The notes under the pieces are model-generated. The model was not told the DNA's origin. It made no database searches and worked only from the letters and a program-made list of their open reading frames with translations. Positions 1-5,131 of a stretch of DNA of 5,131 bases are shown in pieces (the stretch's first letter is position 1; the number at the start of each line of letters is the position of its first letter). The stretch is taken from NCBI GenBank assembly GCA_031258375.1, contig JAIRMX010000101.1:1-5131 (forward strand), read 5' to 3'. Origin of the DNA: Elusimicrobiota bacterium (GTDB lineage Bacteria > Elusimicrobiota > Elusimicrobia > Elusimicrobiales > Elusimicrobiaceae). The translations under genes were made by a program, and so were the position numbers.

Positions 1-383
1 GCAAAGACGGTATGCTGGCGGATTTGGGAGAAGCGGCAAAACGCGTTGGAAATATTCTTAAAAAATCCGATTTCCAGCCTACTCAAGTCAATGAAAATCT
101 GTTTGACAGCGACGCGGAAAAAGAATTGCTCAAAACTCTTTGCGCTGTAAAATCGGCGCTTAGCGCATGCAATTTAGAAATAACGGAGGAATGTTGCCGC
201 GCGTTTGAAGAATTACTAAAATTCAAAAACCCGCTTGAGGATTTTTTTGCAAAAGTAATGGTTAACGATACCGACTCCGCGCTTAAAAATAATCGGCTTG
301 CTTTACTTAAAGAAATTGATTTTATGCTCGCCAAATCCGTTGCCGACTTAAGTAAATTACAAAATAAAAGAGAGGTAAAATAA
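1..383 (+). CDS. glyS: Glycyl-tRNA synthetase beta subunit, C-terminal end (5' truncated by window)
   Basis: The beta subunit pairs with GlyQ (alpha) in the alpha2-beta2 bacterial glycyl-tRNA synthetase, which charges tRNA-Gly in the cytoplasm. The beta subunit carries the tRNA-recognition domains. Only about 126 C-terminal residues are visible; the family is usually near 690. The frame is open to base 3, so the ATG at 12 is internal and not a start. Diagnostic segments are K-R-V-G-N-I-L-K-K near the visible N-terminus and F-F-A-K-V-M-V-N followed by K-N-N-R-L-A-L-L-K-E-I, which match the conserved end of the C-terminal DALR-like anticodon-binding domain of GlyS. The protein ends naturally in a lysine-rich tail at TAA 381-383, so this end is intact. 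The next gene starts one base later, which suggests one transcript. Assignment is from recalled family motifs and is strong. Confidence 0.93.
   Translation, partial: KDGMLADLGEAAKRVGNILKKSDFQPTQVNENLFDSDAEKELLKTLCAVKSALSACNLEITEECCRAFEELLKFKNPLEDFFAKVMVNDTDSALKNNRLALLKEIDFMLAKSVADLSKLQNKREVK
370..375 (+). promoter_or_regulatory. Ribosome-binding site of the pilin-like gene, inside the glyS 3' end
   Basis: GAGAGG lies 9 bases before the ATG at 385 and inside the last codons of glyS. It supports the chosen start. Together with the one-base gap between the genes it suggests that the pilin is translated from the glyS message. Confidence 0.6.
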
Positions 384-384
384 C

Positions 385-885
385 ATGAACCCTAAAAATA
401 AAAAAGGGATGACTTTAATGGAAATGCTGGTAGTCGTAATCGTGATACTGCTTATGATTATGGCCGCTTATCCGACTTATATGAGCGGGCTTGAAAAGGC
501 CCGCGCGCAGGAAGCTGTGCAGCTTATATCTCATCTCATAGCCGCGCAAGATAAATTCCAGTCGGAATGTTATAATATGACTGCTTCAGGTTGTGTTTAT
601 TCAAGCTCTTTTTTGAATTTGCCTTTGAATATAGAAGGTCCTAATCAAGATACGAATATTACTAAGACTGCTTCCTCTATAACAACCTCCGCGTTTGTAT
701 ATACTCTTTCTGAAGATGGCGATATAACCGCTACTCCGCGTAATAATTCTTATAGTTATACTCTTACTGCGACTGTGGGAGACGAGAAAATCGCTTGCAA
801 TGTAGTTAATGGCTCCGACTCCGGCAAAAAAATATGTTCGGCTATAGCTAAGAAATCAAATAATAATACTTATATCATCGAATAA
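385..885 (+). CDS. Type IV pilin / pseudopilin-like protein with class III signal peptide
   Basis: This is a secreted fibre subunit of the type IV pilus or type II secretion family. The 8-residue leader M-N-P-K-N-K-K-G is followed by M-T-L-M-E-M-L: prepilin peptidase would cut after Gly8 and methylate Met9, and the conserved Glu is at +5 (Glu13). A hydrophobic helix of about 20 residues (14-34) follows, then the amphipathic extension with Y-P-T-Y-M-S-G-L-E-K-A-R-A-Q-E-A, typical of pilin helix alpha-1. The globular part (about 55-166) has four cysteines, 62/70 and 138/151, which could form two short disulfide loops. The length of 166 is normal for minor or major pilins. Starting at the in-frame Met9 instead would remove the required Gly, so the first ATG is right. 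No other pilus genes are visible, so whether it is a major pilin, minor pilin or pseudopilin cannot be decided. Its position directly behind glyS is odd for a pilus gene. Confidence 0.88.
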   Translation: MNPKNKKGMTLMEMLVVVIVILLMIMAAYPTYMSGLEKARAQEAVQLISHLIAAQDKFQSECYNMTASGCVYSSSFLNLPLNIEGPNQDTNITKTASSITTSAFVYTLSEDGDITATPRNNSYSYTLTATVGDEKIACNVVNGSDSGKKICSAIAKKSNNNTYIIE

Positions 886-968
886 AATTGTAAATATTGT
901 TAGGGTTTAATAAATAAAAGGAAAATAGTCAGGCTCTAAAAGGAGTCCGTTATTATCAACCGAATTAT

Positions 969-997
969 ATGAGGCCTAATCTCATTATAGTATTTTT
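969..997 (+). terminator. Possible weak terminator after the pilin gene
   Basis: ATGAG and CTCAT form a 5-bp perfect stem around the 7-base loop GCCTAAT (969-985), followed after seven bases by a run of five T (993-997). It lies 84 bases after the pilin stop. The stem is short and AT-rich and the T-run is distant, so this is only a candidate. A second imperfect hairpin, GGCTC/GAGTCC at 932-948, lies just upstream and has no T-run. Confidence 0.2.
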
Positions 998-1020
998 GCC
1001 ACTTATATATCCCTATGTTT

Positions 1021-1162
1021 AAACTTTGGCAACTCATTATATTTAAGCAGATAGAACTCGTCCTGCCAAATCTCCAAGTCCGGCGCCGAGAATAATTGAT
1101 ATTTCCGCTGCAACTGCGGCGTATGCTTTAATGTATTGCGCCGTTTTGTTTGCTTGTTCTAT
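1021..1162 (-). pseudogene. punA: Decayed purine nucleoside phosphorylase gene, N-terminal fragment
   Basis: Read leftwards from 1162, one frame gives I-E-Q-A-N-K-T-A-Q-Y-I-K and then E-I-S-I-I-L-G-A-G-L-G-D-L-A-G-R, stopping at TAA 1045-1043. This matches the start of PNP-family phosphorylases, whose phosphate-binding loop is I-x-x-I-L-G-S-G-L-G-x-L-A-[DE]. A different frame picks up at about 1059 with L-L-K-Y-N-E-L-P-K-F (1050-1021), resembling the next conserved family segment, L-K-Y-x-[DE]-[IL]-P-x-F. Only 25 bases separate the two motifs; recalled intact members have about 33, so a deletion of about 8 bases would explain the shift. The position where a start codon belongs is ATA, 8 bases after a good GAGG, and no ATG, GTG or TTG is in frame. 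Nothing convincing of the remaining roughly 230 residues follows. The intact enzyme would split purine nucleosides with phosphate in the salvage pathway. Identification is by eye from short matches. Confidence 0.55.
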
Positions 1163-1170
1163 TATATGAA

Positions 1171-1174
1171 CCTC
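1171..1174 (-). promoter_or_regulatory. Ribosome-binding site of the decayed PNP gene
   Basis: On the minus strand AAAGAGG is followed by the 8 bases TTCATATA and then ATA-GAA-CAA. The spacing is ideal for a start at the ATA codon at 1162-1160, which is the main reason to think this codon was once ATG (or GTG/TTG). Confidence 0.45.
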
Positions 1175-1206
1175 TTTTTATATATTTCGTTTAACTTATA
1201 ATTTGT

Positions 1207-1236
1207 CATATAATTTTTACGCAATAATTTTGTCAA
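1207..1236 (-). promoter_or_regulatory. Sigma-70-type promoter in front of the decayed PNP gene
   Basis: On the minus strand a perfect -35 hexamer TTGACA (1236-1231) is followed after 18 bases by TATATG (1212-1207), which matches four of six positions of the -10 consensus. Transcription would start near 1200 and give a leader of about 40 bases before the ribosome-binding site. It overlaps the last codons of the doubtful ORF 1217-1495, which argues against that ORF. Confidence 0.45.
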
Positions 1237-1495
1237 GATGGCCAAAGGTCTCTATTTGTAAAAAGGGACTATAGGGTAATTTACAAATATGGATATTTAT
1301 TTTAGAATTAAATAATAAGTTAAAGGGCATGGAAGAACATTTTGAGCCGCTTATCGTATAATTATGGTCGCCCTGTCTGTCGCCGTCAAGCTCTATCGCG
1401 CCGCTGGTCGCGCCGGCTAAAAAAATAGTAAAATATATTATTATATGAATTTTATATCTCCGGTTTAGGATGAGAATGGACTTTTTCCTCATCAA
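1217..1495 (-). CDS. Doubtful 92-codon ORF, unrecognised; possibly a second gene remnant
   Basis: I do not recognise this protein. The open frame begins with TTG followed at once by ATG (1492-1490), and I see no Shine-Dalgarno sequence in the 20 bases before it. The N-terminal 30 residues are basic and then hydrophobic (I-I-I-Y-F-T-I-F-L-A-G-A), loosely like a signal peptide but with no lipobox cysteine. A GC-richer middle (about residues 28-56, G-A-I-E-L-D-G-D-R-Q-G-D-H-N-Y) has codon use like the neighbours. The C-terminal third is AT-rich and Ile/Asn/Lys-heavy, and it runs into the promoter of the decayed PNP gene. It may be chance, a small exported protein, or the carcass of a longer gene. 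I list it because nothing else explains the stretch. Confidence 0.2.
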   Translation of the reverse strand: MMRKKSILILNRRYKIHIIIYFTIFLAGATSGAIELDGDRQGDHNYTISGSKCSSMPFNLLFNSKINIHICKLPYSPFLQIETFGHLDKIIA

Positions 1496-1592
1496 TGGAA
1501 AGAATCAAACGGATGCTAGCGGCGAGTTATATGAATAATATTTATGCCGATTTTTTCCTCTCCCTTAGCAGGAATGCTCGCTCTGCTCACTG

Positions 1593-1622
1593 CCTTTAAA
1601 AGTGGGGTTTTGAATTTAAAGG
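1593..1622. repeat. Inverted repeat downstream of the OmpA-fusion gene
   Basis: CCTTTAAA (1593-1600) and TTTAAAGG (1615-1622) are perfect inverted copies around a 14-base loop containing GGGG. The pair lies 14 bases beyond the stop of the minus-strand operon, where a terminator would be expected. However, neither strand has a T-run after the stem and the stem is AT-rich, so termination is only a possibility. Confidence 0.3.
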
Positions 1623-1635
1623 GAGGAAACAAAAA

Positions 1636-3105
1636 TTAAGTCAAAGGTTTTATCTCTACCCTTCTGTTTTCAGCGTTTGCTTCTTTGGTATGCGCGGGAT
1701 TTGCAAAATGAGTTTTGCCGTAGCCTTTGTGCGTCAATTTATCCTGCGGAACTCCAAGCTCGATTAAATCGTCGTAAACGGCTTTTGCCCTGCGCTCGGA
1801 TAGTTTTTGATTATACTCCGCAGGTCCGACTATGTCGGAGTATCCCTGCACTTCGTATGTCTTGCCGGAGTTTTTTATTTGCTGTGAAAGGTTTTCAATC
1901 TCTTTTTCGTATTGCGGCTTGATATTGTATTTGTCAAAGTCAAAATAAATAATATTAAACGTCTGCGCAGCGGGCGCAATTATCGGCGCCGTTTGGGGCC
2001 GCGTTGCAGTTTCGTCGTTATTAACACCTTGCTCCTCTTTGCAAAGACTTGCGCGGCAGCAGCGGCAACCCGTTCTTTTCCCGTCGAAAGACAATCTAAA
2101 TCCCGCGTTCGCCGTAAAATTCTTTATATCGTTTCCCTTTTCATATCCGGCGTAAGAATAAAGCGATATGATATCCGTAGCGGTTATGTTTATTCCTCCG
2201 CCTATGTCAAAACTTCCGCCGGCAAAATCGTATTCCTGCTCCGCGCCGTTGCCGGATGCTTTTGCCTTTTGGGAAAAATCCCCGTTATATCCGCCTTCGA
2301 TATAAGGCTCCGCGGCAGCGCAGTTACTCAGCGTTTTGGAGTATCCGGCAAACAACGCCGCTCTTGCAAACGCAGATTTATGCGCGGAGTATTTTATTTG
2401 ATATCCGTTAAAGTCCGCCATTTCTGCGGAAGTTATGCCGTAAACGCCTTTTACCTTCGGCTCAAGCGCAAAGTAAGAAGTCTGGCCGATATCAAACTTG
2501 AACTCTTTGCCAAACTCCAAAGACGCGGCGGACATATTCCAATCGGCTGGACGGGTTAATTCCGTTTTGTAAAAAAGATTCCTTGCCGTTAAATCCAAAA
2601 ACCAGCCGTTTTTATTAAGCCAAGCAGCGTATATTCCCGCTGAAGGCGCGTACGATTTGCCTGCCGGCGTTTTGTTTATTTCAAAATCGTTTGCGCTTAT
2701 ATATCCGCCGCTTATACCTACATAGAATCTGTCTTCATTATTTTTGAACAGGCGCGTATCAACTCCGGTTTCAAAGCCGAAAATATCCGCGTTTAAGAAA
2801 TCTCCTCCGCGCGAATAATCGGAATAGAAACCCCTGCCCCAAAACGCGTAGTTTGCATCGGGCGCGGTTCTTCTTAAATCCCCCAAACGTTTGTTTAAGG
2901 AATTTGTCGCCGTTTTTAATATCGCGTTGTTGAGGTAAGGAACCGCGTCCGCCTGCCGCGCGGCAAATCCCTGCGCGTTCAAAGCGGCGGCGGACGCAGC
3001 TATTAACAAATACCCCAGAATTGCCGCGCCTGCTGCCCGCAGCGGCATCAACGATAATTTATATTCACGCTTTTGCGGGAATGGCAGACTTAAGATCTTC
3101 TTCAT
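1636..3105 (-). CDS. Outer-membrane autotransporter-type beta-barrel fused to OmpA-like peptidoglycan-binding domain
   Basis: This 489-residue protein should sit in the outer membrane and hold the cell wall from the periplasm. The signal peptide has a long basic N-region, a hydrophobic core at about 23-41 and a likely cut after A-L-N-A (44). Residues 55-82 form a helix ending R-L-G-D-L-R-R, then F-W-G-R-G-F-Y opens a barrel (about 85-340) of alternating aromatic strands, closing with A-G-F-R-L-S-F. This helix-plus-barrel layout is that of the autotransporter C-terminal domain, with no passenger in front. A linker (341-381) has four clustered cysteines (347, 349, 350, 355) and then a Pro/Ala stretch. 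The OmpA_C-like domain (382-489) shows I-Y-F-D-F-D-K, G-Y-S-D-I-V-G, L-S-E-R-R-A, G-Y-G and N-R-R-V-E-I. Asp424 and Arg439 sit where OmpA binds diaminopimelate. The start is set by GGAGG 6 bases before the ATG, which abuts the preceding gene's stop. Confidence 0.88.
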   Translation of the reverse strand: MKKILSLPFPQKREYKLSLMPLRAAGAAILGYLLIAASAAALNAQGFAARQADAVPYLNNAILKTATNSLNKRLGDLRRTAPDANYAFWGRGFYSDYSRGGDFLNADIFGFETGVDTRLFKNNEDRFYVGISGGYISANDFEINKTPAGKSYAPSAGIYAAWLNKNGWFLDLTARNLFYKTELTRPADWNMSAASLEFGKEFKFDIGQTSYFALEPKVKGVYGITSAEMADFNGYQIKYSAHKSAFARAALFAGYSKTLSNCAAAEPYIEGGYNGDFSQKAKASGNGAEQEYDFAGGSFDIGGGINITATDIISLYSYAGYEKGNDIKNFTANAGFRLSFDGKRTGCRCCRASLCKEEQGVNNDETATRPQTAPIIAPAAQTFNIIYFDFDKYNIKPQYEKEIENLSQQIKNSGKTYEVQGYSDIVGPAEYNQKLSERRAKAVYDDLIELGVPQDKLTHKGYGKTHFANPAHTKEANAENRRVEIKPLT

Positions 3106-5131
3106 TTAAAACCTCCATTGCGCTGCGGCTCTTACGCCGAAGTCGCTGTCGCGGTTCGTCTTAAAAATTGCTTTGGCCCATACGTTGAATTTCTGCGAGA
3201 ATATTTTTGAAATACCCGCGCCGTATTCTAAATAGTCGCTGCCTCTGTCTACTTTGGGCAAATCAATATTGCCGGCCTTGCCCGAAATTGCGCCGCCCAT
3301 ATTTATCATATAAAGGCCGCTAAGCATAAAGTTCCAAGTTTTTAGCCCGTAAATAAAATTAATTCCGGGCGCGACGTTAAAACCGTTCATATAATCCGAT
3401 TGCATAGTTATATCGCCGTAAGAAGAATCCCATTTTTGTTTGCCGTAAAAATTATATGATCCAAGAAGGCTTGGCTGCACAACTAAATTATCCAAATAGA
3501 TATTGTAAGAATTTTTAACCGCCGTGCCCGCAAACCAATTGTAAACGTCGTCCTTAAAGCCTTCAACGTTCATATGGTTGTGGTAAACGCCGCCGTAAAT
3601 CAAACCGGCGGCCGTATAAGCGTTCTTCATAAACGAAGCCATAAAGCCGGCCTGCAATGCGTTTTGCTTCATATCCGTCTGGGCAAACGTTTCTTTCGCG
3701 CCCGTGTATCCGCCGTAAAACGTAGGCAGGAAATACGCGTCCGCGCTCATATCTTTCGCCGGCAGATCAATGCCTATCATATAGCCGTACATATCGGTTT
3801 TTAAATTAAAACCGTCTAAATGCAGTCCCCCGGTTTCGTAATAAGTTTTAAGCCAAATATTGCTTTGTCTGTTCTCTTTTAAAAATTGAGAGGGAATAAA
3901 ACGATAGTCGCATTTGTTTTCGCTTGAAAGCATTACGTTGCTGTCAAAAAACACGTGGTCAAACAATACGTTGTTTGCAAGCAGCTGCGCGCTTAGCATT
4001 GCCAAAACGGACGCGGGACCTCTTGGGGTATTAGGGTTGAAAACGCCCGGGACCATGTTCAAAAGATACCAGCCGTCCCGGCCGGCTATCGGCCCGAAAT
4101 CATACGCTCCCACGGCAGTCATTACGCGCGGCGTGCTTGTGGTAAAATCTACGCCGCTGATGGAAGAACCCTCAAAAATTTGAAAAGGAATTTCTTCTTC
4201 GGCCGGCGTGGAAACGAGACGGAAGAAATCCACGTTTATGGCCGCAAGGCCGGAGTTTTTTACGGCTCCGTCAAAAATATATCGGTCGGAAATACGGTTT
4301 GCCGGATCAAGGTCAATGTCAAAATTAGCCGCGCCCGTTATTTCCATTTCGCCCGCAAAATTATTTTCGGTTATGACGCCGTCCATCGCGTTTATGCGCG
4401 CGTCGGTTAAACTAAGATTGCCCCAGCCCGCGTTGCCCGCGCCGGAGAGGTTAACGGCAATTGCGTTCTGGTTTAAGGTCGACGACGATATCGTTATATT
4501 CCCGTCGGAAATAGCGGAATTTTCGCCCAGCGTCAGCACGGAGCCGTTGATAAGATTTAAAGTTCCGCCGTTTTGAGCGTAATTTGAGCCGGCAGTATTT
4601 TTTAAATTATCCAAAGTTACGGCTCCGTTTGTCATGTTAAGCGCGCCGTACCATAAATCCTCCGCGCCAAGATACAGCTGCGCGCCTGCGTTTTGCACGC
4701 TTATTTTGGAATTTCCGTCAATAGCGACCACGGCGGTTTGATTAACGATATCGGCGGCATTGTTAAGCACAAGGTTTGCTCCCTTACGTACGAATAATTG
4801 CGCTCCGTCCACGCTCAAAGAAGAAGTATCAACTTTGGAAGCCGCGCCGCCTGCCCAATACAAACTGCCGCCGGTAATAATATTTGTCCCGCCAAAGAAA
4901 ACGCCTTGATTTACAGCAGTGCCGGCAGTCTGCTTAAAAGTTCCCGTGAAAGCGGAACTGTCGCTTGTATCCGTAAGCCCGAACATATTTCCGTCCGTGT
5001 TTTGGTTTATCGTTCCCGCGCCGCCAAAACCGCCGGTAAACGCGCTGACTCCGGCCGTGCCGACAAAATTGATTACTCCGTCGTTATATATATCGTTTGA
5101 CGTGCTGCCGGCTTGGTTAAAAACGAAAGAT
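3106..5131 (-). CDS. Autotransporter (type Va secretion), C-terminal part; 5' end outside the window
   Basis: A passenger would be exported through, or displayed by, its own outer-membrane barrel. 674 residues are visible. The frame stays open past the ATG at 4986 to the window edge, so that ATG is internal; signal peptide and start are missing. Visible residues 1-350 are Gly/Asn/Ser/Thr-rich with short alternating strands (G-G-T-L-N-L-I-N-G-S-V-L-T-L-G-E-N), as in beta-helical passengers, and include a repeat near 29-43 and 59-75. Residues 372-395 (P-A-S-V-L-A-M-L-S-A-Q-L-L) are the linker helix that plugs the barrel. From N-I-W-L-K (424) to the end about 250 residues form the barrel, ending A-Q-W-R-F with the terminal aromatic recognised by the BAM machinery. 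The only visible cysteine is residue 407. I see no serine-protease or lipase motif in the visible passenger, so adhesion or surface coating is a guess. The following gene is tightly coupled. Confidence 0.88.
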   Translation of the reverse strand, partial: SFVFNQAGSTSNDIYNDGVINFVGTAGVSAFTGGFGGAGTINQNTDGNMFGLTDTSDSSAFTGTFKQTAGTAVNQGVFFGGTNIITGGSLYWAGGAASKVDTSSLSVDGAQLFVRKGANLVLNNAADIVNQTAVVAIDGNSKISVQNAGAQLYLGAEDLWYGALNMTNGAVTLDNLKNTAGSNYAQNGGTLNLINGSVLTLGENSAISDGNITISSSTLNQNAIAVNLSGAGNAGWGNLSLTDARINAMDGVITENNFAGEMEITGAANFDIDLDPANRISDRYIFDGAVKNSGLAAINVDFFRLVSTPAEEEIPFQIFEGSSISGVDFTTSTPRVMTAVGAYDFGPIAGRDGWYLLNMVPGVFNPNTPRGPASVLAMLSAQLLANNVLFDHVFFDSNVMLSSENKCDYRFIPSQFLKENRQSNIWLKTYYETGGLHLDGFNLKTDMYGYMIGIDLPAKDMSADAYFLPTFYGGYTGAKETFAQTDMKQNALQAGFMASFMKNAYTAAGLIYGGVYHNHMNVEGFKDDVYNWFAGTAVKNSYNIYLDNLVVQPSLLGSYNFYGKQKWDSSYGDITMQSDYMNGFNVAPGINFIYGLKTWNFMLSGLYMINMGGAISGKAGNIDLPKVDRGSDYLEYGAGISKIFSQKFNVWAKAIFKTNRDSDFGVRAAAQWRF
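3112..3116 (-). promoter_or_regulatory. Ribosome-binding site of the barrel-OmpA gene, inside the upstream gene's last codons
   Basis: GGAGG is read on the minus strand inside the codons for the terminal W-R of the autotransporter, 6 bases before the ATG at 3105. The preceding TAA directly abuts that ATG. This fixes the start and suggests translational coupling through a terminating ribosome. Confidence 0.8.

Larger units (their letters stand above)
886..1635. other. Gene-poor AT-rich spacer between converging transcription units, with gene remnants
   Basis: These 750 bases contain no convincing intact gene. The composition is patchy. Two GC-richer islands (about 1050-1110 and 1360-1415) use codons like the neighbouring genes and stand in AT-rich sequence, which is what decaying genes look like. 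The first island reads as a purine nucleoside phosphorylase fragment on the minus strand. The second is the core of a doubtful minus-strand ORF. The end next to the OmpA-fusion gene is a third distinct block with an inverted repeat. I see no tRNA cloverleaf, no CRISPR repeats and no transposase. Confidence 0.7.

Noticed and set aside
12..14. ATG at 12 as the start of a 123-residue gene
   Set aside because: The frame is open upstream to the window edge and the protein matches the C-terminus of GlyS, so this Met is internal.
83..334. Minus-strand 83-codon open frame
   Set aside because: It is antisense to glyS; the Ser-rich translation mirrors the coding strand.
936..1004. Minus-strand peptide K-Y-Y-N-E-I-R-P-H resembling the YN-x-x-RPH motif of IS3-type transposases
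   Set aside because: It is a lone short match with no DDE context, no following conserved residues, no terminal inverted repeats, and it ends at a stop soon after; chance is more likely.
1075..1165. Alternative minus-strand frame across the PNP remnant, open for about 50 codons to 1004
   Set aside because: It has stop codons immediately upstream and no start codon. Its end matches PNP only from L-L-K-Y onward, so it is better read as the shifted continuation of the decayed gene.
886..1635. tRNA, CRISPR array or riboswitch in the spacer
   Set aside because: I found no cloverleaf arms or CCA-like end, no regularly spaced repeats, and no recognisable aptamer core.
1677..1922. Plus-strand 81-codon open frame
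   Set aside because: It is antisense to the OmpA domain, which shows clear conserved motifs on the other strand.
1912..2559. 215-codon plus-strand open frame
   Set aside because: It lies wholly antisense to the barrel-OmpA gene, gives an Arg/Val/Cys-rich protein without family features, and is best explained as a shadow.
4984..4986. ATG at 4986 as the start of the autotransporter
   Set aside because: The frame continues upstream without a stop for 48 further codons to the edge with the same passenger-like composition, and no signal peptide follows this Met.
3574..5100. Several plus-strand open frames (3574-3804, 3914-4183, 4180-4410, 4208-4576, 4798-5100)
   Set aside because: All are antisense to the autotransporter, overlap one another in different frames, and have basic, low-quality translations.

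Overview
The window looks like a Gram-negative (diderm) bacterial chromosome segment. My best guess at the lineage is Elusimicrobiota. This rests on a pilin-like gene sitting directly behind a housekeeping gene, on autotransporter barrels whose style I associate with that phylum, and on moderate-to-low GC with AT-rich spacers. It is an inference, not a demonstrated placement.

Layout. Bases 1-383 (+) are the 3' end of glyS, the beta subunit of bacterial glycyl-tRNA synthetase. One base after its stop a complete 166-residue type IV pilin/pseudopilin-like gene begins (385-885, +), almost certainly co-transcribed with glyS. Bases 886-1635 hold no intact gene. This AT-rich stretch contains (i) on the minus strand what I read as a decayed purine nucleoside phosphorylase gene (about 1021-1162), still preceded by a good ribosome-binding site and a TTGACA-type promoter, (ii) a doubtful 92-codon minus-strand ORF (1217-1495), and (iii) a compact block next to the following gene (about 1544-1639) that could be a dispersed repeat.

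From 1636 to the right edge two minus-strand genes form a tight operon read right to left. The first (3106 to beyond 5131) is the C-terminal 674 residues of a classical autotransporter: a beta-helical passenger followed by a 12-strand-type barrel ending in W-R-F. Its true start lies outside the window. The second (1636-3105) is a passenger-less autotransporter-type barrel fused to a C-terminal OmpA-like peptidoglycan-binding domain. The first gene's TAA abuts the second gene's ATG, and the Shine-Dalgarno sequence of the second lies inside the last codons of the first, so they are probably translationally coupled.

How they fit together. The operon would place in the outer membrane a surface-displayed passenger together with a barrel protein that anchors the outer membrane to the cell wall. 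That the two act together is inferred from coupling only. The two transcription units converge on the gene-poor spacer. The least ordinary items are the gene fossil with its surviving expression signals and the barrel-OmpA chimera with a cysteine cluster in its linker.
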